Shown: piece after piece, positions 14,446-21,366 of the stretch | Position numbering within the stretch: position 1 is the stretch's first letter | How the letters are laid out: each line of letters opens with the position of its first letter | Source: a virus | Strand: one strand, 5' to 3' | DNA: 22,091 nucleotides | Virus record (IMG/VR): IMGVR_UViG_3300003322_000101 | Location: 1-22,091 of that record | Notes under the pieces: generated by a model | Seen by the model: only the letters and a program-made list of their open reading frames with translations | The model's database searches: none | Told to the model about the DNA's origin: nothing | Translations under genes and position numbers: made by a program

Positions 14446-14623
14446 TCTGCCAGTCGGGTGCTTCTGATGGCCTACGCATAGGGGCCTAAAACCGATGCTT
14501 CGGACGCCGGGACCGTAAGACCGGCAACTCCTACTGGCGGCCTTCCAGTGAATGGCCTTCGCCTTGCCCAGCGGGCGTTATCGCGCGGCGCAACCCCAAC
14601 ATTCCCAGCTACAGGAGCTAGAA
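14446..14623 (+). promoter_or_regulatory. Structured leader upstream of the major capsid gene
   Basis: This 178-base non-coding gap is the longest in the late operon. It holds a series of short perfect hairpins: CCTA/TAGG (14471-14482), CCGA/TCGG (14492-14503), GCCGG/CCGGC (14506-14525), ACTGG/CCAGT (14533-14549) and GCCC/GGGC (14566-14576). An ACAGGAG ribosome site before ATG 14624 follows. This could be a cis-acting RNA raising or timing capsid synthesis, a late promoter region, or chance structure in GC-rich DNA. I recall similar leaders before capsid genes in related phages but cannot name a family. Confidence 0.42.
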
Positions 14624-15736
14624 ATGGCCAACACGACCTTTGGTGTCAACGACACCAATGCCGTGAAGCTGTGGGCGAAGCGTCTCGGTTTCCAGATCAT
14701 CTACCGGACTGAGCTTGCCCCGCTGATCGGCGACTCCCCCAACTCCATCATCCACCGTAAGTCGGAAACCTCCAAAGGCACCGGCGACCAGGTGACCTTC
14801 TCGCTAATGACCAAGCTCACGGGCGACGGCTTCACCGAGTCGGAAAAGGCATCGGGCAACGGCGAAAGCCTGAGCATCTATGCCGATGCCGTGGTCATCA
14901 ACGAACTCGGCCACGTCGTATCGATCCCGAACGAAGGCCGTTCGATCGATGCACAGCGCGTCCCGTTCACCCTGCGCGATGCAGGCAAGATGGGGCTGAG
15001 CGGCTGGTGGGATGAGCGCCTGTCCACGATCTTCTTCAACCACGTCTGCGGCTACACCCCGGAGACGCGCGCGAAGTATCGCGGCAACAACACCATCCTC
15101 GCCCCGTCGTCCGGCCGACACATCTGGGTCGACGCCGGAAGCAACAACTCGGACGGCGACGAAAACCTCGCGTCCGACGATGTGTTCTCGCTGCGCTACA
15201 TCGACTATGCCCGTGAGACGGCAGAGACGGCGACCAACCCGGTTCGCCCGATCAACGTTGAAGGCTATGGCGACGGGCAGGACATCTCGGGCGGCAAGTA
15301 CGTCATGTACCTGCATCCCTACCAGGTGACCGACCTGCGCACCAACACGTCGACGGGGCAGTGGCTCGACATCCAGAAGGCGGCTCTCGCCAACGGGCAG
15401 GCCAGTCGCAACCCGATCTACACCGACGCCCTCGGCGAATACAACAACGTGATCCTGCGCAAGGCGAACCACGTCACGCAGGGCGCGAGCTCGGCGGCTT
15501 CCGGCACTGCCGTGACCACCGTTCGCCGTGCGGTGCTGCTCGGGGCTCAGGCTGTGGCCATGGCCAACGGCAAGGGCGGCGGCGCCACCGACTACATGTG
15601 GAACGAGGAACTCGAGGATCACAAGCGCATCCTCGAAATCTCGGTCATGTCCATCTTCGGCATGAAGAAGACCCGCTTCAACAGCGTCGATTTCGGCACT
15701 GTTGTCGTGTCGTCCTATGCCGTGGCTCACACCTGA
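14624..15736 (+). CDS. Major capsid protein, N4-gp56 family (HK97-type fold)
   Basis: This 370-residue coat protein would build the icosahedral head. The N-terminus (NDTNAVKLWAKRLGFQIIYR) and the segments KGTGDQVTFSLMTKLTGDG, RSIDAQRVPFTLRDAGK and GLSGWWDERLSTIFFNHVCG match N4-gp56/DUF4043-type coat proteins. Later features are KYVMYLHPYQVTDLRTN and the C-terminal EDHKRILEISVMSIFGMKKT. The length fits the family (about 350-400). The start is ATG 14624, six bases after ACAGGAG. An in-frame ATG at 14552 lacks a ribosome site and lies in the structured leader, so it is not preferred. High expression is expected and is consistent with the strong ribosome site and the flanking hairpins. Confidence 0.9.
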   Translation: MANTTFGVNDTNAVKLWAKRLGFQIIYRTELAPLIGDSPNSIIHRKSETSKGTGDQVTFSLMTKLTGDGFTESEKASGNGESLSIYADAVVINELGHVVSIPNEGRSIDAQRVPFTLRDAGKMGLSGWWDERLSTIFFNHVCGYTPETRAKYRGNNTILAPSSGRHIWVDAGSNNSDGDENLASDDVFSLRYIDYARETAETATNPVRPINVEGYGDGQDISGGKYVMYLHPYQVTDLRTNTSTGQWLDIQKAALANGQASRNPIYTDALGEYNNVILRKANHVTQGASSAASGTAVTTVRRAVLLGAQAVAMANGKGGGATDYMWNEELEDHKRILEISVMSIFGMKKTRFNSVDFGTVVVSSYAVAHT

Positions 15737-15752
15737 TAGGAGGGCCTGAACA

Positions 15753-16184
15753 ATGGCTACCAACACTGCCGGCGATCCCGGCCAGCTCTACCAGACCAAC
15801 CAGACGCACTACCTCGTGAAGCGCGTCACCTACCTGACGCTCAACGCCACCGGCACCGCCGCCGGCACGGCCAATGCGACTGTGACGGTTGGCTGGCTCC
15901 CGCCCAAGGCACTCGTGCTTCGCGGGTATACCAAGATCATCACCGGCTTCGATGACACCAATGGCGATGACCTCGACATCGGTGTTGCCGGCGACGACGA
16001 CGATCTGTTCGCGTCCGCCGTGGACATGAACACTGCCGCCACGACCGCATTCGATGACCTCGCGACCGCCAACGACTATTCGGCGAGCGCGCGGCGCGTG
16101 ACCTGCAACTTCACCACCGCTCCGTCCGGCAACGGAACGGCGGGTGAAGCGCTGGTCGTGCTCGAATACGCGGTCATTCCGTAA
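15753..16184 (+). CDS. Probable capsid-associated protein (head decoration or similar)
   Basis: This 143-residue protein follows the major capsid with a strong AGGAGGG ribosome site. It is rich in Thr, Ala, Gly and Asp and appears to be a beta-sandwich: LVKRVTYLTLNATGTAAGTA, TVTVGWLPPKALVLRGYTKI and AGEALVVLEYAVIP are alternating strands, separated by acidic loops (DDTNGDDLDIGVAGDDDD). Small proteins in this position in N4-gp56-type phages often cover or stabilise the capsid surface. The acidic loops could bind cations. It may be transcribed at capsid level, as the next hairpin comes only after it. The decoration role is inferred from position and composition. Confidence 0.66.
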   Translation: MATNTAGDPGQLYQTNQTHYLVKRVTYLTLNATGTAAGTANATVTVGWLPPKALVLRGYTKIITGFDDTNGDDLDIGVAGDDDDLFASAVDMNTAATTAFDDLATANDYSASARRVTCNFTTAPSGNGTAGEALVVLEYAVIP

Positions 16185-16191
16185 GGCCTGT

Positions 16192-16213
16192 GAGGCGGGT
16201 TTCGGCCCGCCTC
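16192..16213 (+). terminator. Strong hairpin after the capsid genes, possible attenuator
   Basis: GAGGCGGG (16192-16199) pairs perfectly over 8 bp with CCCGCCTC (16206-16213) around TTTCGG. The stem is very stable, but there is no T run after it, only CCTCATGAAGG. It could be a partial terminator that lowers expression of downstream genes relative to capsid, or a 3' stabiliser. Confidence 0.45.
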
Positions 16214-16233
16214 CCTCATGAAGGAGAACTCAC

Positions 16234-16716
16234 ATGGCTACTACGGGCACTCACGACCTCTACAAGGACTCCGGCGTCAAGGTCGGCACGCTGCAGATGA
16301 CCGGCAGCCCGATTGCCGTTCCAGACGCCAACACGACCATCCTGGCAGAGAACAGCGGCAAGCCTCACCTTGTCGCCAATGTCTCGGCAGACCGCACGTT
16401 CACGCTTCCGGCGGCTGCGGCCGGGCTCGATTTCGAGTTCATCGCCACGGTGGGCGCGGCGGACGGGCACGACTGGATCATCAGCACCGGTTCGGACACG
16501 AACTACTACGTCGGCGCCATCGTCCATCTCGACACCGACTCTGATGCGGCTGGCGATGAGATCGTTGTCGTCGCTCCGGACGGCAACAGCAATTCCAAGT
16601 TGCAGATCAACCTGCCGCAAGGCGGAACGCGGGTGCGCGCGATCTGCGATGGTACGCTGTGGACCGTCACCGGCTTTGCGATATCGACCACGGCACCGAC
16701 ATTCGCGGACCAGTGA
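16234..16716 (+). CDS. Beta-rich structural protein
   Basis: The product is 160 residues, with AAGGAG before the ATG. The chain alternates strands and Gly/Asp turns: HLVANVSADRTFTLPAAAAG, LDFEFIATVG, DEIVVVAPDGNS, KLQINLPQGGTRVRAICDGT and LWTVTGFAIST. A TFTLPAAAAGLDFEFIAT-type pattern recurs in phage tail and head proteins with small beta-barrels that often form surface or fibre elements. It follows the capsid-associated gene and hairpin, before the adaptor. It is likely a virion component such as a decoration protein. Its stop overlaps the next start by one base (TGATG). Confidence 0.65.
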   Translation: MATTGTHDLYKDSGVKVGTLQMTGSPIAVPDANTTILAENSGKPHLVANVSADRTFTLPAAAAGLDFEFIATVGAADGHDWIISTGSDTNYYVGAIVHLDTDSDAAGDEIVVVAPDGNSNSKLQINLPQGGTRVRAICDGTLWTVTGFAISTTAPTFADQ

Positions 16717-16847
16717 TGGACATCGCGACTTTGCATCTGTGGTCGGCGGGCTATGACCTGCCGGTCACGCCTCAACCCGAGGCGAAGCCGGAACCCAAGC
16801 GGCGCGGCAAGAAGGCGGCCAAGGCAAAGCGAGCGAGGAAGCCATGA
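16716..16847 (+). CDS. Short basic-tailed protein (43 aa)
   Basis: A 43-residue frame starts at ATG 16716 inside the previous stop and ends overlapping the adaptor ATG at 16844. The first half is neutral (MDIATLHLWSAGYDLPVTP). The second half is a Pro/Lys/Arg/Ala tail (KPEPKRRGKKAAKAKRARKP) likely to bind nucleic acid or an acidic partner. Small basic proteins near head-completion genes are seen in other phages, generally of unknown role. The overlaps on both sides support its reality. It might also help neutralise DNA near the portal, which is speculative. Confidence 0.55.
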   Translation: MDIATLHLWSAGYDLPVTPQPEAKPEPKRRGKKAAKAKRARKP

Positions 16848-17467
16848 GCACCAGGGCAGCCATGATTTCCGAGATGGAAGACGACATGGAACGGTCGGAC
16901 TCGACCGCATTCACGTCCAAAATCAACGCCGCCATACGACAGTACCAGCCGAAGCGTTTCTGGTTCAACGAGAGCCGCAGCGTGACGTTTTCGCTGGTGG
17001 CGTCAACCGATACCTATTCCTTCACCACCATCGGCACGGAGTTCTACCGCATCGATGGCGTGTTCCTGACCGTCGACGACGTGCGCGAACTCGATCGGTG
17101 GGATTACACCCGCATGATGGAACGGCTCGCCGATGAGCAGACCGAAACGGATGTCCCGTCCGCATGGGCCTACATCAGCAGGGGAATGAGGTTCTGGCGC
17201 AGCCCGGATGACGCGTATTCGGTGCGCCTCACCGGGCATGTGAAGCTTGCCGCCCCAGCAACGGACAGCGAGGCCGACAACCTGTGGATGACCGAGGCTT
17301 ACGACCTCATCATGTGCCGGGCCAAGGCCGAACTCTACGCTCACAGGTACGAAGACCCGGCCAATGCGCAGACCATGCGAATTGCCGAGCGTGATGCGCT
17401 GAACCGACTGCTCGGGGCGACTGAGGACAAGGTTGCACCCGGCTATCTTGAGGCGACGGAGTTCTGA
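16844..17467 (+). CDS. Head-tail adaptor protein, SU10/P22 gp4-like
   Basis: This 207-residue protein matches adaptors that attach below the portal ring and join it to the tail. The N-terminus (RAAMISEMEDDMERSDSTAF, then INAAIRQYQPKRFWFNESRS) is the recognisable part: an acidic helix followed by a helix ending in KRFWFNE, a motif common in SU10-type adaptors. A beta region follows (SVTFSLVASTDTYSFTTIG), then YRIDGVFLTVDDVREL. The C-terminal half is helical (TEAYDLIMCRAKAELYAHRY). P22 gp4 has 166 residues, so this is longer. GAGG precedes the ATG. It lies directly before the tail hub, as in other podoviruses, and its stop overlaps the hub start (TGATG). Confidence 0.84.
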   Translation: MSTRAAMISEMEDDMERSDSTAFTSKINAAIRQYQPKRFWFNESRSVTFSLVASTDTYSFTTIGTEFYRIDGVFLTVDDVRELDRWDYTRMMERLADEQTETDVPSAWAYISRGMRFWRSPDDAYSVRLTGHVKLAAPATDSEADNLWMTEAYDLIMCRAKAELYAHRYEDPANAQTMRIAERDALNRLLGATEDKVAPGYLEATEF

Positions 17468-18867
17468 TGCAGTTCCCGTTCACCCGTTGGCGCCCCGATG
17501 ACAAGAGCGCCAATGCCGGGCTCCTGCAATCGGTTGAGGGAGCTATCCCTATTCCCGGCGGATGGGGGCCGTTCCCGCAGCTCGTCACCCCGGATGGAGC
17601 CGAGGCCCTGTCGGACACCCCTCGTGGCATCCGCTCATTCCAGAAGCCGGATGACTCGTGGGTGGTGTTCGCGGCAACCGGCACGACCATAGAGGAATTG
17701 CAGGCTGATTTCACCTGGGATGACATCGAGACCGGGCGCACTGTCACTGCCGGCGATGATGTCTCCATGGTGCTGTTTGGAACCAAGCTGATCAACACCG
17801 ACACCACGGACGGCATGAAAGCCTATGACGTGGTGTCCGGTGGCGCCAATGGAGCGATCTCAGGCGCTCCCGATGCGCGGGCCGTTTGTGTCATCGGCAA
17901 TGCGCTGTTCGGGCTGGGGGATGGTACCTCTACCCGCCGTTTCGGCTCGACGGCGGTGGGGGACCATACCAAGTGGACGGGCGGCGGCGCGGTCGGTGGC
18001 ACTTTCCCTGACGGTGGGGCATTGGTGGGCGGGCTGGAGCTGCGCGACCGTATCGGGGTGCTGTTCCAAGCGGGCGCTATCCGTGGCGTTACCTTCGGAG
18101 CAGGTGCATCGACCTACGCCATCACCAAGATCGAAACCGACGTAGGGTGTGTGGCGGAACGCACGATCTGCGGCGGTGGCGGGAGGGCGTTCTGGTGGAA
18201 TGAGGATGGCCCTTGGGCCATTGCGTCCGGAGGTGCCCCCACTCCCATCGGCGCCGACAAGATCAACGGGTGGGCCGCCGACAATATCGGCCGTCAGAAT
18301 TTTATGAGCCTTCAGGGCACGGTCGACCAAGCCCGGAAACTGGCGCTGTGGCGCATCGATGAAAGCCGTTTGCTGGCGTTCGATTGGTTGAAGGGCGAGT
18401 TCACCATCCTGCCCGCCACGACCACGGCTCTGGCCCGTATTGCCACCCCGGCGCTGGCGGTGGACGACCTCACCGGCACGGTGGATGCGTTGACCGGCTC
18501 CGTTGACGACCTCGGGGGTAGCACCGCTCCGCAGTTGGGCGGACTGAACCTCAGCCGCAAGTATGCGACGTTCACCGGATCGAATATGGCGGTGACACTG
18601 GAAACCCGGCCGACAAACAACCCGGTTCCGGGGCTCATCAACAGGGCCACGCCCATTGACGATGCGATGGGTGGCACCCTGCAGCTCGGCGTGTCCGACC
18701 GTCTCGATGCCGCGCTGACGTGGAAGACCGGCGAGGCGAAGCAGACCAGCGGGTCCGTGGCCTTGCGGGGCAGGGGCAAGAACATCGCCTTCCGTCGCAA
18801 CATTCCAGCCGGCGCAACGTGGACATACGTCAACGGCGTTGACCATCTGAACGTGAGCCAGCGATGA
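17467..18867 (+). CDS. Tail hub / packaged DNA stabilisation protein, P22 gp10-like
   Basis: This 466-residue protein is close in length to P22 gp10 (472), which plugs the portal-adaptor complex and holds packaged DNA in. The sequence suggests a beta-propeller, with repeated Gly/Trp/Phe blades: GWGPFPQLVTPDGAEALSD, DDSWVVFAATGTTIEELQAD, GNALFGLGDG, DRIGVLFQAGAIRGVTFGAG, GRAFWWNEDGPWAIASGGAP and KLALWRIDESRLLAFDWLKG. The C-terminal part (about 335-466) has a second beta domain with GTVDALTGSVDDLGG, which looks like a short internal duplication of LTGTVDALTGSVDDL. Its order after the adaptor and before the ejection proteins agrees with P22. A CGGAG ribosome site lies five bases before ATG. Family call by pattern, not search. 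Confidence 0.8.
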   Translation: MQFPFTRWRPDDKSANAGLLQSVEGAIPIPGGWGPFPQLVTPDGAEALSDTPRGIRSFQKPDDSWVVFAATGTTIEELQADFTWDDIETGRTVTAGDDVSMVLFGTKLINTDTTDGMKAYDVVSGGANGAISGAPDARAVCVIGNALFGLGDGTSTRRFGSTAVGDHTKWTGGGAVGGTFPDGGALVGGLELRDRIGVLFQAGAIRGVTFGAGASTYAITKIETDVGCVAERTICGGGGRAFWWNEDGPWAIASGGAPTPIGADKINGWAADNIGRQNFMSLQGTVDQARKLALWRIDESRLLAFDWLKGEFTILPATTTALARIATPALAVDDLTGTVDALTGSVDDLGGSTAPQLGGLNLSRKYATFTGSNMAVTLETRPTNNPVPGLINRATPIDDAMGGTLQLGVSDRLDAALTWKTGEAKQTSGSVALRGRGKNIAFRRNIPAGATWTYVNGVDHLNVSQR

Positions 18868-19223
18868 GCCTGTTCAACCTTCCGATCGGTTCCGTTCAGG
18901 AAATCGCCAAGAAGATCACCGGCAGCTCCGCCACGACCATTGTGGGCGGGACTGACGATGCCTGGTACGTACCGTGGCTGGCGGTGGGCGAGAATAACGG
19001 CTCCACCCCCAATCTCACGGTCGATATCTACGACGGTTCGACTGCCTACTATCAGGTTGCGGCGTCTACGCTTTGGGTGGCAAAGGTGGTCACCGCCAAG
19101 CAGGGCGTCATCTTCTATGACCTGTACGTTCCGGCGAACTGGCTCCTGCGCGTCACCTCTTCGGACGCGGCCGGCCGGTTCGATGTGACCGGCACGGCAG
19201 CGACGATCACCAAGGTTTCGTGA
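18864..19223 (+). CDS. Unknown beta-rich protein after tail hub
   Basis: This 119-residue protein starts at ATG 18864, overlapping the hub stop by four bases. It appears to be a small beta-sandwich: SSATTIVGGTDDAWYVPWLA, TPNLTVDIYDGSTAYYQVAA, GVIFYDLYVPANWLLRVTSS and GRFDVTGTAATITKVS. Such small domains can be tail or fibre accessories or capsid decorations. No transmembrane segment or enzyme motif is seen. The coupling suggests equal expression with the hub. I do not recognise a family. Confidence 0.6.
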   Translation: MSLFNLPIGSVQEIAKKITGSSATTIVGGTDDAWYVPWLAVGENNGSTPNLTVDIYDGSTAYYQVAASTLWVAKVVTAKQGVIFYDLYVPANWLLRVTSSDAAGRFDVTGTAATITKVS

Positions 19224-19532
19224 GTGGACTTGCCGCCGTTCCCGATCACCCGTCCAGAGGGGACGGTTACCATGGTTGTGCAGGTCTTTGAGGAAGCGGA
19301 CGGCACGAAGGTCTGCGGCATCCGCCAGATGTTCGGCACGATCAAGGCCCCGCCCAAGGCGTGGGTGCGAGCCGTGCGCGAAGAAGTCGGGAAGATCGAG
19401 GACGTGGCACGCAAGGCCGGGTGCGATGAACTGCGCATCGCCGGCCGCGACTGGTCGCGTATCTTCCCCGAATACGAACAGGTTCTGGACCTCCGGAACG
19501 GGCTGAGAAAAAGGCTAAACGATGGGCAGTGA
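19224..19532 (+). CDS. Small protein resembling a reduced GNAT-like phage accessory
   Basis: The product is 102 residues, starting at GTG 19224 directly after the previous stop. A later ATG at 19272 would remove 16 residues. The second half (VREEVGKIEDVARKAGCDEL, then RIAGRDWSRIFPEYEQ) resembles the end of GNAT-like proteins encoded near portal and tail genes of many podoviruses, where a helix, a strand and a GR-x-W motif occur. The N-terminal acetyl-CoA region is too short, and I see no clear Q/RxxGxG/A loop, so it may be a degenerate or non-catalytic version. It may have a structural or chaperone role. The family link is tentative. It overlaps the next gene by 11 bases. Confidence 0.55.
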   Translation: MDLPPFPITRPEGTVTMVVQVFEEADGTKVCGIRQMFGTIKAPPKAWVRAVREEVGKIEDVARKAGCDELRIAGRDWSRIFPEYEQVLDLRNGLRKRLNDGQ

Positions 19533-20214
19533 TACTCAGACCACATCGACGGGCATCAACAATGCCGCGCTGAACAAGACGCTCACGAAGGTGGCAACCG
19601 GCCTTGGCGATCTCTATAAGCCTGGCGGCACGAGCTACACCGCGCCATCGTCAACTACCACGGGCGCATGGGATTCGTCGCTGAACGCAGCGGGCAATCC
19701 TGCCTATTCTGGTGGCATTGCCGGGGCGCTGGAGTCGTACGGCAAGAGGGCGGCCGGTAGCGAACTGGGCATCAACGACCCGCTCTATGCCGCACAGCGT
19801 GCCCGGCTCACCGATGACGTGATGACGAACGTCAACAACGCCTTCAACAATTCCGGGCTGTTCGGTTCGGACAACAACCGCGAGGCAGCCGGAAGGGGCT
19901 TGGCCGAAGCGCTTGGCGGCCTTGACCTCGCCCAGCGCACCGAAAGCTACGGCCGGCAGGCAGAAGCGGCGAACCTGTTGCCCCAGCTCTTTGCCGGCGC
20001 TCAGGCCCCATCCTCAATTGCAGCCTCCGTTGGTGCGTCCAAGGATGCCGACGCCGCGGCGAAGGCGAATGGGCAGATCGACTACCTGTCCCGCATCATC
20101 GGTACGCTCAACGGTGCATCGGGCGCCGCTGGAACATCCACGACCACCACCACCCAGCAAGACCCGTGGCGCCTGCTGCTCGGCGGCGGGCTTGGGCTGC
20201 TCTCCCTGCTCTAA
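19522..20214 (+). CDS. Putative DNA-ejection or internal virion protein
   Basis: This 230-residue protein lies where P22-type phages encode ejection proteins. It is rich in Ala, Gly, Asn, Ser and Thr. It has a conserved-looking central part (DPLYAAQRARLTDDVMTNVN, then NNSGLFGSDNNREAAGRGLA), a likely long helix (LDLAQRTESYGRQAEAANLL) and a Thr-rich stretch (TSTTTTTQQDPW). The C-terminal end is hydrophobic (RLLLGGGLGLLSLL), which could insert into membrane during DNA delivery. I recall a similar NxFNNSGLFGSDNN-like motif in ejection-type proteins of alphaproteobacterial podophages. The specific role (gp7/gp16/gp20-like) cannot be assigned. It overlaps the previous gene by 11 bases. Confidence 0.66.
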   Translation: MGSDTQTTSTGINNAALNKTLTKVATGLGDLYKPGGTSYTAPSSTTTGAWDSSLNAAGNPAYSGGIAGALESYGKRAAGSELGINDPLYAAQRARLTDDVMTNVNNAFNNSGLFGSDNNREAAGRGLAEALGGLDLAQRTESYGRQAEAANLLPQLFAGAQAPSSIAASVGASKDADAAAKANGQIDYLSRIIGTLNGASGAAGTSTTTTTQQDPWRLLLGGGLGLLSLL

Positions 20215-20223
20215 GAGGCGACA

Positions 20224-21366
20224 ATGGCAGTCAACCCTGTTACCGCTTCGCTTCAGCCTACCTCTGGCGGCCGTGCCTCGCTGCTGGGCTGGAAACCCAA
20301 CCCCTTCACCGACTACATCGGCAGCAACCGCTCGGCCCTCCTCGGGCTGGCGGCTGGGCTGGTGGGTGGTTCGACATGGGGACAGGGGCTCAGCTCGGGG
20401 TTCCAGATGGCGGCTCAGGGCCGGCAGATGGACCAGCAGCAGGCCGAGAAGCTGAAGGCTGAGGCCCAGGCCGAAAAGAGCCTGAACGCGACCCGTGACT
20501 GGCTGGCGCAGAACTACCCCGATCTGGCACAGGCGGTTGACGCTGGGTTGCCGGTAAGCGAGGCGTGGAACGAGGCGTTCCGCCGCAAGAACGCCAAGGT
20601 GGCGGCCGACCCGTACCAGGAGCGCTTTGCGGCCGGGCAGAACTATGGCCTTACCGGCGACGAACTGAACCGCTTTGCGCTCACTGGCGATCTGCCGACC
20701 GGGCGCGGCGCTTCGGCAGAGGTGAGCTTGCAGCCGACCTGGCTCGTCGGCCCGGATGGCAAGCCGGTTCTCGGTCAGATGACAAAGGGCGGTGAAGTGA
20801 TCCCCTCTGCGCTGCCTGAAGGCATGACCATCATGGACCCTGGCATGTTGGCCGGGTCGAAAACCGGCGCTACCGTCGATGCCAAGACCGCCGCGGCGGC
20901 CCGCGCTGCCCTTCCCGGCGCTGAGCAGATGATGGAGATCACGAACAAGGCGATTTCCGAGGTGCGCAACAACGCCAAGGGCATGAACGAATGGTTCAGT
21001 CAGTGGGGACCGCGCGGCGTCTACGTCAATCCCGGCTCGGATATGGGCAAGTTCATCGCCGCCTCGAGCCCGACGAACGCACAGGCTTTCATGCAGGCCC
21101 GCAATATGCTGAAGGGTGGCGGGCAGATCACCGACTATGAAGGCCGCCGGGCGGAAGATGCCATTTCCCGCATGCAGGCGGCCCTCGATAAGGGCGATCA
21201 GGACCAGTACCTCCGCGCGCTGGCTGACTTTGAGCAGGCCGTGGCCGAGGGCTACGCCAAGTTGAAGGCAACGGCGCAAGGGGCGTATTCCGCTGGCTCC
21301 CCGGCTGTTGGCGGGCAGGGCGGCAACCGCACATCTACCGGGGTGACGTGGAGCGTTGAACCGTAA
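20224..21366 (+). CDS. Putative internal virion / ejection protein
   Basis: This 380-residue protein follows directly after the previous virion gene (AGG before ATG, nine-base gap). An N-terminal segment (RSALLGLAAGLVGGSTWGQG) is hydrophobic and Gly-rich, a possible membrane-active stretch. A Gln/Lys-rich helix follows (MAAQGRQMDQQQAEKLKAEA), then a folded mid-region (DPYQERFAAGQNYGLTGDEL) and a helical C-terminal half (AAAARAALPGAEQMMEITNK; KGDQDQYLRALADFEQAVAE). Mixed amphipathic and membrane-like composition matches ejection proteins that leave the head with the DNA to cross the host envelope. No lysozyme or transglycosylase motif is seen. The exact role is inferred from position. Confidence 0.65.
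   Translation: MAVNPVTASLQPTSGGRASLLGWKPNPFTDYIGSNRSALLGLAAGLVGGSTWGQGLSSGFQMAAQGRQMDQQQAEKLKAEAQAEKSLNATRDWLAQNYPDLAQAVDAGLPVSEAWNEAFRRKNAKVAADPYQERFAAGQNYGLTGDELNRFALTGDLPTGRGASAEVSLQPTWLVGPDGKPVLGQMTKGGEVIPSALPEGMTIMDPGMLAGSKTGATVDAKTAAAARAALPGAEQMMEITNKAISEVRNNAKGMNEWFSQWGPRGVYVNPGSDMGKFIAASSPTNAQAFMQARNMLKGGGQITDYEGRRAEDAISRMQAALDKGDQDQYLRALADFEQAVAEGYAKLKATAQGAYSAGSPAVGGQGGNRTSTGVTWSVEP

Noticed and set aside
14552-14623. Upstream in-frame start for the major capsid protein
   Set aside because: It lacks a ribosome site and falls in the hairpin-rich leader; ATG 14624 has ACAGGAG at ideal spacing and matches the family start.
14804-15766. Long antisense open frame opposite the major capsid gene
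   Set aside because: The opposite strand encodes a clear coat protein; the frame has no motif and no ribosome site.
17860-18846. Long antisense open frame opposite the tail hub gene
   Set aside because: It mirrors the hub gene codon pattern and lacks domain features; explained by GC-rich third positions on the plus strand.
20014-21279. Long antisense open frame (about 420 codons) opposite the ejection-protein genes
   Set aside because: It lies opposite two well-supported genes, has no ribosome site or recognisable motif, and shows the composition expected from the reverse strand of GC-rich coding DNA.
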